From contig NC_134030.1 of NCBI RefSeq assembly GCF_964204645.1, forward strand, positions 4,896,278-4,958,277: 62,000 bases of DNA, in the 5' to 3' direction. The notes beneath the pieces are model-generated. The model ran no database searches, had not been told where the DNA came from, and saw only the letters and a list, made by a program, of their open reading frames with translations. This DNA is from Tubulanus polymorphus. Its lineage: Eukaryota; Nemertea; Palaeonemertea; Tubulaniformes; Tubulanidae. Shown one piece after another: positions 1 through 11,788 of the stretch (positions within the stretch are counted from its first letter, which is position 1; the number at the start of each line of letters is the position of its first letter). The position numbers were made by a program, and so were the translations under genes.

Positions 1-620
1 ATAAACATTTTTAACCCAAAGTTGCGTATGATTGATCGAAAGATTGTTTTGTAGAGAAACGCTGAAAAACATACCAATTTCATACATTCAAGGGAAGGGT
101 TTTGGCAAGATTATCTACTTACGAAGAGGACTTGAAATACGCTCGACAAGACAAGCAAAATTAAAGGCATAATTGGTAAAGTGAAAGCTCCATAATTTTA
201 TTCAAATAGCCAATCAACCAATCATGAAAGTGATTACAGTCTGTTACGAAGCCTTTGATTTGCTTCCTCGAGACATGTAAGAAACGACGAAATATGCAAA
301 TAGTCTCTCGCAGGAAAAGCATCGTGTCTCGTGTACTAAAACATAGAGAGAGATAATTCAACAGGGTGAATACAGTGTGAATACTAATAACATAGCACAG
401 AGGACACTGTCGCATCACTTTACTGTATCTGTTACTGAATACCTGATCTGATTCTGTGATAGACAAAACCAGCATCATTTTTTATTATTTGTGGCTTTCC
501 AAGAATTTCAATCATCGATTTAAATTTCCTAACGATGAACATCAAAGAATGCTCGAAACTTAGGAGATAAAAAATTTCATCAAAAATCCATTGAAGAGAG
601 CTGTGGAGGAGGCGTGATAA
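1..620. other. AT-rich non-coding stretch, nothing recognised
   Basis: I see no repeat family, no splice-flanked reading frame and no RNA gene here. The only long frame, on the minus strand at 161-478, has no recognisable motif and an unremarkable length for this base composition. Confidence 0.5.
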
Positions 621-736
621 CCAGGACCCAGTTCCACAGTTGTGAGTTAGAGTTATCTCTGAGTTAAAGTTAGCTCATTTTCAATGAGTTAACTCAGTGT
701 CAAATCTTAACTCAGAACTGTGGAACTGGACCCTGG
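621..736. mobile_element. Foldback element, family C copy 1
   Basis: The two ends are inverted copies: the left begins CCAGGACCCAGTTCCACAG and the right ends with the complement of CCAGGGTCCAGTTCCACAG. Inside are repeated GAGTTA and its complement TAACTC, so nearly the whole 116 bp can fold on itself. The copy at 2396-2541 has the same end design. No target-site duplication is evident. It is probably a non-autonomous MITE; I cannot assign a superfamily. Confidence 0.7.
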
Positions 737-752
737 TGTAGAATCAGTAAAC

Positions 753-927
753 GCAAAGACAAATTTTACATTGAAGGTTAACTTTATTTCAATAAAAATA
801 CGAGCTTTCGCTAATAGTGTATAGTAGCTTCATCTGGTAAATGAGTGAATTTATTTGATGATTTACTTGCGAAAGCTGATACTCTCAATTAAATCAAGTT
901 AACCTTCAACGTAATATTTGTCTTTAC
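753..927. mobile_element. Foldback element with about 40-bp inverted arms (family E)
   Basis: The left arm GCAAAGACAAATTTTACATT followed by GAAGGTTAAC is matched in inverse orientation at the right end (GTTAACCTTCAACGTAATAT followed by TTGTCTTTAC). Further in, both arms carry the word GCGAAAGCT, again in inverted orientation. The arms therefore look like two tail ends of one repeat joined head to head. The inner part of the left arm, read on the minus strand, contains a hammerhead-like motif (802-837). It could be a MITE or a head-to-head pair of retroelement ends. Confidence 0.65.
802..837 (-). ncRNA. Hammerhead-like RNA motif (degenerate)
   Basis: On the minus strand the order is CAGATGA, an A, a 4-bp stem GCTA/TAGC closing an 11-nt loop, then GAAAGCTC. 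This matches the hammerhead layout CTGANGA, stem II, GAA, short stem III (AGCT) and an NUH cleavage triplet (CTC), with one core change (the T of CTGA is A). Stem I is weak, about 3 bp (TAC/GTA). Penelope-like retroelements are known to carry small hammerheads with very short stem III. Self-cleavage of this copy is doubtful. Confidence 0.3.
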
Positions 928-2040
928 ATTAACTGATTAAAAATCCATGCAATTACTTTTAGTTCTCCAATTTCATCTGGATATATTTTGCGTCGGCAAA
1001 TTTAGTTAGCATTAAACGATTTTTGCACATGACCCGAGGTAGACGTATCGATGAGGCATGCCTCGCGAGAAAAAATGCGATAATTTGAGGCTGCCGATTT
1101 TTATTCTAACAGCGCGCACCTGTAATTCGAACCTTCAGGTACTACTCCATTACTGCTGCTTTTGTAAGCGCAGCAACAGTTCTGTCAATAATAAACAATT
1201 CGTTGCCACTGGCAACTGCATCTTATTTCAGGGACTGTGGATTAGCGTCTCATGTGTGACGAGCGAAGCGTCCTCCTCCGTATGACGACAGTTACAGCTG
1301 AAGGCGTCGAACGTGAGAGTAAAACTAAAATCCCCGCAGATAAATACTTTCGATAATAGAACCTATTGTGCATTGTTCTTTGTACACTTTCATCGGGAAA
1401 ATCTTATACCGTTGATCCAGTTTTCGCAAACATTCTATTCGTTTTTTTTTTGGCAAACCGCATCGCTTGCAGCAAATACAGCATACGTATACAACATTTT
1501 ACACGAATTACAGGTTGTATATAAAGTGCCCGTGTCGCTGCTGTTGAACTGAGCGTTTATCGGGGAGTTTTTGTGCAATTCATACATAGAAATTCATTTC
1601 GTCGATTATTTTAGCGTTTATCAACATAGACAGCGGACAAGCGCGAGAATACGAGACCCGCCTCACCGGTCAGGCGCGGCGTATAAATCATTTCTCGATC
1701 ATAGATGTATATTTTATGGAGTTTGCATCGTGATGTTGTGTTTGAACCGGTGGAGGGAGAGCCGGAGAGAGAGAGAGAGCCGCCGCCATCGTGTCTGCGT
1801 ATTTAATGGATTTATCAAGTATTACCTGGGTCTCGTTACCGACTCTACGCGCTGCGGTGAACTTGACATTTCTAATTAATTGTCGATGTCAACGAAGTCA
1901 AAACTCAAGTTTAATCAACAGCTCGGTAGTTAGTAACGGGCTATACGTCACGTGTCACATTATATCCACCCGATGATGACTGATCCACTCCATGCGATGA
2001 ATTCAACTTGGATTTTTTTCCATCGTGATTTGTTTCGTTA
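928..2040. other. CpG-containing non-coding stretch, possible promoter region
   Basis: Base use changes here from AT-rich to CpG-containing (for example around 1040-1110 and 1620-1690). The stretch includes a TATA-like site at 1682 and a short GA run at 1765-1779 followed by GCCGCCGCC. Reading frames at 1058-1285 and 1571-1879 show no known motif and I do not call them genes. Confidence 0.35.
1676..1688 (+). promoter_or_regulatory. TATA-like site in GC-rich context
   Basis: The sequence GGCGCGGCGTATAAATC places a TATAAA box directly after a GC-rich run, a common core-promoter arrangement. The same word GCGGCGTATAAA recurs at 23391-23402 in another CpG-rich patch. No initiator or transcript evidence is available, so this is only a candidate. 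Confidence 0.25.
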
Positions 2041-2372
2041 AGAGCCACATTCACACTGCCATCATTTAGAACTAGAACATTATTAGTTTAGTCCATTCCA
2101 ATTTAGAATGGACCAAACGAAAAGTACGTCCATTTTTTGAACAGATTAATTCAGATCATCCGAAAAAAAATGATCCAGGTCTGTTCTGAATTTCAGAATG
2201 GACCATTTCTCTGCGTGTAGTTAGATCAGAGCATTTTGTGACGTCCAGCTGGACCAGCGATTTAAAAACATGCGTGAACGCACAGCATTGATACGTTCCA
2301 TTCTTCATATGTCCATTCCAGTATGGGCCAAATTAAAATGAACTAACTGGTGATAGTGTGAACGCATATGTT
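2041..2372. mobile_element. MITE family B, copy 1
   Basis: The left end AGCCACATTCACACTGCCAT and the right end, complement of GCGTTCACACTATCACCAGT, are inverted relatives of the family B terminus AAGCCGTGTTCACACTATCA. The inside has the family words GTCCATTCCAATTTAGAATG and CAGGTCTGTTCTGAA, seen again near 26.8, 30.3, 31.5, 50.6 and 51.3 kb. There is no coding capacity. The outer AGCC is lost at the right end. Confidence 0.7.
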
Positions 2373-2395
2373 CATGTTTTAGAAAATGTTTGAGC

Positions 2396-2541
2396 CCAGG
2401 GGCCAGTTGCACAGTCGTGATTTAAGTCCAAAAATGGTCTTAAATCTTAAGACAAGTCTTAAGTTGTTAGATTGGATATAGAACTAAGTTGGTCTTAGAC
2501 TGGTCTTAAGTCTAAGCCATGACTATGCAACCGGCCCCAGG
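2396..2541. mobile_element. Foldback element, family C copy 2
   Basis: The ends CCAGGGGCCAGTTGCACAG and (inverted) CCTGGGGCCGGTTGCATAG pair with each other. Internal TCTTAAGAC-type words are also inverted. The same terminal design as 621-736 (CCAGG, CAGTT, CACAG) marks them as members of one family. It starts only about 25 bp after family B copy 1. Confidence 0.7.
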
Positions 2542-3811
2542 ACAACACGTTCGCACCTGACGAGTCGAGTCAAGTCAAAGAAGGACTTCAGTAGTTCTCA
2601 GTTCAGATATATGCAGCATACGGAATATCAGTTACAGAGATTAGTAAACCAGGGTTTCGTTTCTATTCCGACCCCCAAGTGCCTTTGTCTTATTTGAACA
2701 GCTGAAAGAGCAGCGAGCAGTGAGCAGTACTCACACCCTGTAAGTCAGCTGTTCTCATTATGTAACAACTATAGATCAATTCGATCACAAGAAATAGATA
2801 GAACAAGCAGTTAGTTACTCATTACTGAAAAACTGTTCAAATCTACGAATTTTGCAATGATTTTCACTCTCTGGTCAACTTCCCATGATTCTTATATGAA
2901 TCAAAGATCTGATGAAACGACTGAAAGATGGCTTTTCCAAAGTTAGGATCTAATCTTAGATATAAACAATTAATCTTACCTTGTATGATGACAAACTCTG
3001 TAGCAATGATTAGAAGACATTTCAACATACAATCCCAGCGAAACGTAATTATTGTCATTATGACATCACAGCTTCAGCACGACAGCTAAAACGATAAACA
3101 AACAATTATCATTAACTATTGGATAAAAAAGACAAATCTCGAAACATTATTCAAAAAAGGTTCTTTGCATAAGGGGCGGGGCAAGACGATTTCAATTCAA
3201 TTTATTCATCATATAATCTGTACGTACAAAGATTGTCAATGAACATAAACGAGGAAAAAGAAAAGCAGTCAGAAACAAATGAAATTTGGACGATCAAATT
3301 TCCCTCGTACATGATCATGTGAATTGAAGTTGGATAGATCATTAAGTCTAAATCAAAGAAAAATTCAAATTTCCGAATGCATGATCAATGAATGAAACCA
3401 CGATTCGAATGATCTTCAAGAATTCTTATCGATTCTTCTAGCGTATTCCTGGCACGGATTCTGGCAACAATTAGCGCTAAAAATCCACTGAGTTTCTTTA
3501 CTCAACATGCATCAAGTTGATTCAGTGTTCGGTGCAAACATTTATCACTAGAAGGCGAAACGCCTCGTCTGAAAGACGTGTATCCATTCCATACTCATCA
3601 AACCCTGAATAATTTATCTATTTATCTCTCAGAACTCCGCAGCCCTTTTACCCACTTAATACTCAATACCCATCGTGCTACAGTAGCGACTTGTCTGATT
3701 TAATGAACGTAAACTCGCACAAAGTACGCAAGTGAAAAAATGCATCTAAGTAATAGCGTGTATTTCTGACTTGAGGTAAAAGAGGAAAAACTGAGTTTTG
3801 CAAAGCGAGAT
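2542..3811. other. Non-coding stretch, nothing recognised apart from twin hairpins
   Basis: AT-rich sequence without repeat-family matches. The only structure I see is the pair of small hairpins at 3554-3578. Confidence 0.4.
3554..3578. other. Two adjacent 4-bp GC-rich hairpins
   Basis: GGCG-AAA-CGCC is followed after one base by CGTC-TGAAA-GACG. Both stems are perfect and both loops end in AAA. The function is unknown and they may be chance. Confidence 0.3.
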
Positions 3812-4015
3812 TTAATACTTCGGCCTCGCGATTGCCAGCAACTCATTATAACGAGATTCACAGCAATAACCAGCGCCGATCTCTTCACAAAGACCCGTCC
3901 ATCGACACACGTGCCCATGCAACTGCCAGCGATGCCAGTCGCAATGAGTCGCACATGTTCTATCATCTGTTACTGGCATACACTGATCTCGACAGAGACT
4001 AGTCATACACAGGCA
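3812..4015 (-). CDS. Candidate last exon of a cysteine-rich protein
   Basis: After a splice-acceptor-like AAATTATCAG, the minus strand stays open for 67 codons to a TAA. The peptide has ten cysteines at residues 1, 3, 8, 12, 21, 25, 37, 43, 51 and 52 (two CxxxC pairs, then a CC), with tryptophans at 27, 30 and 39. Such density is typical of small disulfide-rich secreted peptides or extracellular domains. I do not recognise the spacing as any named family. There is no in-frame ATG before residue 4, so an upstream exon would be needed to supply a signal peptide. A hAT-like MITE ends immediately upstream on this strand (4042-4280), which would place that MITE in the preceding intron. A chance frame is possible. 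Confidence 0.25.
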   Translation of the reverse strand, partial: CLCMTSLCRDQCMPVTDDRTCATHCDWHRWQLHGHVCRWTGLCEEIGAGYCCESRYNELLAIARPKY

Positions 4016-4041
4016 CTGATAATTTGCGACAAGTTGCAACA

Positions 4042-4280
4042 CAGGGGCGAATTTAGGACTTCTTCAAAGGGGTGCAGAAAAGAGGGGCGACAATACTTCA
4101 TTGCCTGCCTTGAGCGAGAACCGAAGGCGCTAAACCGTTAAGGCGCTTTTTTCAGGGCATCTGATCTCATTATCTACGTCATAGCAACTTTGAAACTATA
4201 AATGTATTTACAAGAACAGCTTTCAAAAGATTGGGGCCAGAAAAAAGGGCTCTCAGAAGATTTCTCTGGATCCGCCCCTG
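4042..4280. mobile_element. hAT-like MITE
   Basis: It begins CAGGGGCGAATTTAGG and ends with the complement of CAGGGGCGGATCCAG. The CAGGGGCGG terminus is characteristic of hAT elements and their MITEs. The 239 bp have no coding capacity. The flanks TTGCAACA and CAACCAAT share GCAAC or CAAC but are not an exact 8-bp duplication, so the insertion is probably old. Confidence 0.65.
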
Positions 4281-4805
4281 CAACCAATCATGATGCAGTC
4301 GCCTTTTAAGTAGTGATACATAAAGACAAAAGACTCGTTGATGGTTGGAGTCAGGAGGTTTACATTTTGATAGAGTGTTTGACGGGCGATGCGCGCTAAG
4401 TTTGTCGAAGCGTACTGATATTTGCGGAGTGAGATAGATCGATAAAGACGATCAAAAAGACTAAAAATTCCTCAGAAATGAGTCTTCATCTCGTTCCGTA
4501 CGACGCCCTGAGCTACGAAACAAACCGTCTCGTAAGATAAATCCGCAAATAACGACGTCGTCGCGCAACGTAGAGAAAAAAACTAAAAATCAAAGGAAAC
4601 GTATAAATAAATCCCTTTAAAAAGAGATGAAATGAATGAAGGGAATTAGTGTCGGTTGAAACAACTAGAGAATGTATAGCAACTTGTTGTTTTGTGTAGA
4701 AATGTATTTGTTAGTAAAGTAATTAGTCATATGTTCTTTCTGTCTTTGTTTATGGCTCAAATTGTCTACTCACTGTCTGTCACCTAAGTTTTTGTTACTA
4801 TGCAG

Positions 4806-5780
<975 letters not shown>

Positions 5781-6470
5781 ATGCTAGGTTCACACACACG
5801 ATTTTTCGTCGAGGAATCGAGCAACTCACAGTCGAGGACAACTATTTTGAAGTGAGTCATGTGTGTGAACGAAAAAGTTGCTCGATTTTCCTCGACACAA
5901 CTCTAGTCTCGACTAGTTGAGAGAAATAGAACATGTTCTATTTCTCTCAACTCAGTCGAGGAGTTGAGAGAAATCTAACCAATCAACATGCAGTATATTC
6001 GCGCGCATTTTAATAGTCTTCCTTTCTGGTAAGAGAGGGCAATATATTTCTACAATTTCTACAATAAAAGAATAAACCTTTAAAATCTCATCAATCGCAT
6101 GTCTATCAGATAATTGATATATAAGACTCATGAATTCTCTTTAAAATTTCTGGAGTCAGGCGGTACCAGGATCCCCTAACACCGGGCATGATATATCCAT
6201 ATGGATGCTGGATAGGCCAAAGTCGTTTTATCACAATTATCTTTTTGATTTCTGCTTAAATTGCAATTTCTTGTTCATCCTTCTATGCCTTCTATGCACT
6301 GCTGCATCTACGCCCAGCTGGAGTTGTGTGAATTAAGCTGTGTGTGTGAACACACATTTTGACACAACTTTGTTTATTTATCTAACCGGGTCAGAAGTTG
6401 AGAAATCGAGAAGTTGAGACAACTTCTCAATTTTCTCTTCAAAAAGTTGTGTGTGTGAACCCAGCATTAG
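5781..6470. mobile_element. 690-bp inverted-repeat DNA element (family D)
   Basis: The left terminus TGCTAGGTTCACACACACG and the inverted right terminus TGCTGGGTTCACACACACA match closely, and the similarity continues into a T-rich run. Flanks are CTA on the left and TTA on the right, compatible with a 3-bp target duplication of the PIF/Harbinger kind but not exact. The left part repeats its own end in inverted form (5845-5900, GTGTGTGAACGAAAAAGTT), so the element looks nested or duplicated. It has no coding capacity. A 36-bp palindrome lies inside. Confidence 0.65.
5916..5951. repeat. 36-bp perfect palindrome
   Basis: GTTGAGAGAAATAGAACA is followed directly by its exact reverse complement, with no spacer. 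With one gap the pairing extends outward through CGACTA/TCAGTCG. It lies inside the family D element. Confidence 0.95.
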
Positions 6471-7984
6471 AACGAATCTATACGTGTTGACACTAACAAT
6501 CACAAGCAGCAAACGACAGAGACAGAGATGAACTGATAATCAATTCAACAGTTAAAAATCTAGAAACATCCTTATTGTCTGTCGCGTTAAAATCAATCGA
6601 CCCAACGCGAAACCTCAAAGACCGATGTCACAGCTTCAAATCATTATACCGGTTCCAATATTCAACCAGAACGAGACGTTTATATTTATTGAGCCAAATA
6701 TGTTTCGTTTCCACCCGTTACTTGAAAGAACTGTAAACTGATACATGAAGTGTGTAATGATTTTCGTCGTTGTTACTTGAAACAAACATTTTTACCCGAT
6801 GCACATACGCTCACACACACGCTCAGTGAATGTGACACTTTAACGACTAACTTCGCATTTACCGGTGCAGAAAATCGAAGTTCAAAGAGAAGTTTGAACA
6901 TTTTTAACGGAAACATTACGTGTCACGCGCGGAATCTGAATCTGAAGTTGAAAACAATAAATGATAGAAATTTTTAACCCTTTGTTTTCATCTTCAAATT
7001 CGGCAGCGAACCCCCGAGCTTTCATTTTCCTGTTCGCGGTTTCAGCTCCGAAGTTTCAAACGTAGCACGAGGTAAGATGACCGTCGAATTCCCAGGCCAC
7101 CGGGCAACGTCATTAGTCAATACTCGACTGTCGAAAAGCTGATGGCAGCAAAGATGAGATGGAATGATGGAATAATGCTTTATGCGCTGTCGTTGGTAAA
7201 TATCCTCAGGAACTATTGGCTTACAGGGTTTCTTATTACAGCAGTAGCAGCAGCACACAATCATGGCTGAATATGATAATGGTCGAGGTTGGTCACTTTG
7301 TTGAAGATGGAGTGTCAGGAGGGAGTGTCATGCGCTTACATGCTTCGCATAGCATTCAACATTTCCAAGTTTTCCCACGTATTTCATGGGTCGTTATTCG
7401 ATGTTTCACAGATTAGAGGAAAACTGGTAAAATTCACAAATATTTCTAAACCTGAAAGTACCATTTGAAAATTTCCAATTTCTATCCGATATCCCGGTAC
7501 TGCTGGACCAAAAACTAACCCTCAGACATCATGCAAAAATTTCATGCAAAAACTGTCTTATGTTTTTCGTAGACACAAGACTGAGTCTTAGTTAGCGAAG
7601 GGTTAAATGCTGGTATCGATCGCTGGTATATCTGTTTTGGTATCTAGCTCTGAGTGTGGGTGGGTTGCGGGGAGACTATGACTCAATACCAATACCACTG
7701 GAACCAGTGGATAATTCGTTACAGATGCAGCTAACAACGGTATTATCAGAATTATCGCAGACTTACCGCGGTGTAAACATCTTCCCGAGTCCCGATTTAA
7801 AACAGGAAGCAACTTTCATCTGAGGGTTTTTATTTCCAGACGTGGAATGAATCAGTTTTATATTTGTCGGACGACATAAACCTGTCATCATTACAGTAAT
7901 ACATGATGTTTCTTTCAATCTCAAAGAATGATTGCTGCCCCTTGAATGATTGCTGACCATTTTGGAAACGATAGCCAAGATAAA
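6471..7984. other. Non-coding stretch, nothing recognised
   Basis: No family matches. TTAACCCTTT at 6975 and AAGGGTTAA at 7597 could be the ends of a piggyBac-like element but share too little sequence to call. Small frames such as 7022-7264 (minus) and 7763-7978 (minus) show no known motif. Confidence 0.35.
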
Positions 7985-8300
7985 ACGAGGGTTTTTGACC
8001 CTCGCAAAATTCAGGCCCGAGCCAGATTATACCACAATCATCAACTCTTCACCGCCAATTGGTCTAAGCCAGTTTGACACGGGCCAAATTAAGCCCGACT
8101 CAAAATGTCAGACCAGGCCAGTGCCAAATTTTAGCATGCGTCACATCATTCCTGTTCTGGAAGTGAGTCACCATGCTTGCCACAGCATCTTTTTTATGAC
8201 ATTTTAGTAACGAGTGAGTGATTTACATCTGAACGTGAATTTGACGTAGTTTGGTCTAGACCGGTTTCACCCTGGTGGGGCCAAATTGTCTCCATCAGCT
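7985..8300 (-). mobile_element. MITE family A, inverted diverged copy (A7)
   Basis: Read on the minus strand it has the family order: GGAGACAATTTGGCC at the start, then words matching ACTCACTCG and CAAAGCAAAGTG, then GGCCTGGTCTGAC and the TTTGGCACTGGCC word. It aligns with the copy at 22518-22856. The termini are degraded and the ends are approximate. Small frames crossing it are not genes. Confidence 0.6.
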
Positions 8301-9668
8301 GATGGTTTCGGATGAACTGATGGAATATCATCAAATGTTATGAAAACTATAAAGATTAGATATTGTTAGAGTTAACCAGCGGATAGTTGACATAGTGACA
8401 ATAAGTTCATTGTTACTATAGTATTTGTCAGTCAGTTACCTTTAGCCAACTATTAAGCAATTGGCCTCACATGAGAACTATAACAAAAAGATGATCAGAA
8501 CGGATACTGCTAGTATTTGAGTTATAAGGTGGTAAAGGAGCCATCCTTTACTCGTTAATCCACAGGGAGATTGCAGCTAATCACCGACCTGTCAGAACCA
8601 GGATTAACCGATTAATGGTTATACTGCGTATGAACGACTCGACGGTTTTATTACCGTTTAGCTGAATAAAGAGAACCCGAACCATCGCGGAATCGTAGAT
8701 CCGATGAAGAAGAATCCACGGGTGTTTTATAGCTGCGCGCCGCGGAGGAATCGTGAAGTCAATTACACATGAAAGTCTCATTTACCGAGTTCGAATTGGT
8801 TCCGTGCATCTCGGCACGAATCTACGATCAAAGGTTAATAAATTCATCTGCCGTCATAAACTGAACGCAAGTTGCATCATATTTCATGTAATTACCAGAA
8901 CCTGCGGTGTAAATCTGATATTAGAATCAAATAATCCCTTCATCCTGAACAGACTTACACACATCAGTATTACTTGCAACAGGATAGAAGAAACACTACT
9001 AAACCATAATGAAAGTGAATGTGATGAATATGAATATTTTTGCAGAAAACCCCACAATAGTAAAGTTAAACTAAAAGAGGATTTTGACGTTTTCAACTCA
9101 AATGCTAAGAGCTATTTTTACAACTATTTAGCGCGGAATAGTTTTGGGGCTGAAAGAGATGGCTCACTGATCAGGTGATCAGGTGGAAGCTATCTGTTAG
9201 AAAAACATAACAATCGTCCAAAATGTAGTTAAAACTGATGGAGAACAGCATCGAGATGTCTACACGATGAAGATGACCACAGCTTTCATCGCTCTATGAT
9301 CCGAACAAGGGAAATATTCATGAGATATTCACCCATCACTAGTGATTTCCAGCTATCATGCAGTTGCCAAGTAACCTGTATATTTGATTATATTTGCAGA
9401 CACATTCTCTCTCTGTTCGGCGGCAGTTTCAGACAATCGAAACGTTCCACATGGGAGACCAAAGATAAGGCATTTAAGCCGGCCTCTCATTTAAGCCGCG
9501 CTCTCTCTCAACAGTCTACTGCTAGTCTTGTAATGTATGTATGTATGTACGTACCGACATACAGAATGGGTTCTATCTATAATTAATAGCGATCAATCAA
9601 ATGATGGAAATGTGTGTCCATCCATTTAGATCATCTTGTCTCTTCATCATCAACATAACAGAGGTTGC
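8301..9668. other. Non-coding stretch with one small foldback
   Basis: AGTGACAAT (8394-8402) pairs with ATTGTTACT (8409-8417) across a 6-base loop, and TAGTTG/CAACTA words outside can also pair, so 8384-8455 may be a small foldback element. The longest frame outside repeats in the window (8753-9178 plus, 141 codons) lies here but has no recognisable domain. A TGTA run sits at 9536-9552. Confidence 0.35.
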
Positions 9669-9914
<246 letters not shown>

Positions 9915-11506
9915 ATTATATATTATATATGAACAAGGCCGCGCTCGATGATAAATTATAGAAGAGCAAATTAATTTTTTTTTGTATCGGACGATTAACG
10001 TAATTCATGAAATATGTAGGAAGAGGAAAGCAATTCTATATGGATCGTAAAACTGCTGGAAATGATCCGGTGTGAAAAATTCAGACACAACGACTGCACG
10101 GACCCCGCGCAACTATTTTCCTATGAATCATATATAGTAAAAAAAAGTCTCGATTTTTGAATAAGATGAATTTCACCGAGGGGACCTAGACGCTGCTGAT
10201 AGATAGATACGGCTAACGCAACGTTATTTATTGCGATCGCAAACATTTCCGTGAATTTCGCCGAGGAAGCGGTGACTAACATGTACTCGGATCGTGGACG
10301 GGGATCGATATACTCGCTCCCGGATAACTCTAAACCTATTGAATATACCTCAACGACTCGCGCAGCGTGATGTCTATGAATATCACCGATTTCCAAATTA
10401 AGACCGAGCTCGCTCTCTCTCGGTATCAACGGTGTAGGGGCAGTAAACGATGATTCATCACGGAATTCCGTCGCATGAGCTACACACAAACCGATGACAG
10501 CGACGCTATAACGCCTCAAGATTATGAATATTGAATATTATTTCTACGGATATTCGATTTGCTGACAGAATTTCACGTTCCCAGATACAACGCACTAAAG
10601 GAACTTATCATAATCGATCAAACATCCAGAGGATGTTCGCCGGAGTTGTTTGTCGAGAATTCACCCTAAATTCTATTGGAAATGACCCCCCAACCTCTGA
10701 GACAAATTTGACTGACTCGTTTTAGGAATTCGTTTCGAAAATGAAGATCGTCGCGTCCAATCGATTCATGTCGGGTTGATTTCCTTCGAAGTCGAGAGAC
10801 ACCTGATTAAATTTACTTGACAGAGAATGAAATACCGAGAGACGTATACGGAAGCTGTTGGCAGCAGTGTCTGTCGGATCTTTCAGATCAGAATTCTTCG
10901 AATTTCGAATCGTCAATTTTAATATGTTTTATTCATCGATTTCGCAGATTACGAAACGAGGAAACGTTGTTCGGTGAAGATATTTACTCATAATTCCTTT
11001 GATTCTCGGATAAAAGCGAGAGAAATTTCGAATTCATAACATATTCTTCAGCATGCTCGGTAAAGACCGTAGAAAGATGATAAAAAAGATAGCGCCGAAT
11101 CAAGACTCTAAATCTGAATTCGAAGTGAACTGAATTTATTCGCAGCCAAAAATTCTAAAATTTACTTTCATTTCATTTCGTGGCCTGGGAAAATGAATCT
11201 AGGAAATTCATCGTTTAGTAATGAATTCACGATTAGGATTTATTGTCACGTCAAAAAAAAATTAGCTAAAAAGATGGGAATCCGTCAGATGAGATGACAA
11301 GTGGCTTAAATATTTCACGATCGTAAAAGTCGGTGGTGCTCAGTTCGAGACAGCTAGGAAAAAAAACAGGCGACGAGTTCCATCATAAAACGCGCTGAAG
11401 GAGATGAAGTGTGGAGATGAAAAGACTCGACAGCAACCTATGACACTTGATCTTACGACTGGACAAATAAAATAAGATCAGTTCGTCGATATTCGGCAGT
11501 GGAAGC
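9915..11506. other. Non-coding stretch, partly CpG-containing
   Basis: 10080-10500 is richer in CpG than its surroundings and contains the minus-strand frame listed separately. From 10540 to 11500 I see only short GAATTC- and TTTCGAATT-type words, with no repeat family and no gene. Confidence 0.35.
10121..10519 (-). CDS. Open reading frame, weak candidate exon
   Basis: A 132-codon open frame without a recognisable domain. Its first part could be read as a short hydrophobic leader (VAVIGLCVA), but the frame opens at TTG, not ATG. An acceptor-like TTTGTGTGTAG lies about 10477. Frames of this length are expected about once by chance in a window of this size and base composition, so this is listed only because it sits in a CpG-containing patch with codon-like third positions. 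Donor-like GTATAT occurs within it. No function can be proposed. Confidence 0.12.
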   Translation of the reverse strand: MRRYSVAVIGLCVAHATEFRDESSFTAPTPLIPRESELGLNLEIGDIHRHHAARVVEVYSIGLELSGSEYIDPRPRSEYMLVTASSAKFTEMFAIAINNVALAVSIYQQRLGPLGEIHLIQKSRLFFTIYDS

Positions 11507-11726
11507 AGAGAGGGAGAGGGAGAGAGGGAGAGAGGGAGAGAGGGAGGGGAGGGAGAGAGGGAGAGAGGGAGGGAGGGAGGGAGAGAGGGAGAGAGGGAGG
11601 GAGGGAGGGAGAGAGGGAGGGAAAGAGGGAGGGAGAGAGGGAGAGAGGGAGGGAGAGAGGGAGAGAGGGAGGGAGAGAGGGAGAGAGGGAGGGAGAGAGG
11701 GAGGGAGAGAGGGAGAGGGAGGTAGA

Positions 11727-11767
<41 letters not shown>

Positions 11768-11788
11768 ATAGAGAGGAAGAGAGAGGAA
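11507..11788 (+). repeat. Polypurine tract (GGGAGA)n
   Basis: An unbroken run of purines on the plus strand spans 11507-11722 (216 nt). It then continues to 11788 with only two T interruptions. The units are GGGAGAGA and GGGAGGGA, ending in a plain (GA)n and a G7 run. Frames on either strand (Arg/Glu/Gly or Pro/Leu/Ser) are composition artefacts. Mirror-symmetric stretches could form triplex DNA. Confidence 0.97.

Noticed and set aside
6975-7605. piggyBac-like element bounded by TTAACCCTTTG and CGAAGGGTTAA
   Set aside because: Only about six terminal bases match and no internal family words support it.
8753-9178. 141-codon plus-strand frame, the longest outside repeats
   Set aside because: With AT-rich composition (roughly one stop per 15 codons) and six frames over 62 kb, about one frame of this length is expected by chance. 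No domain, and no splice or start support.
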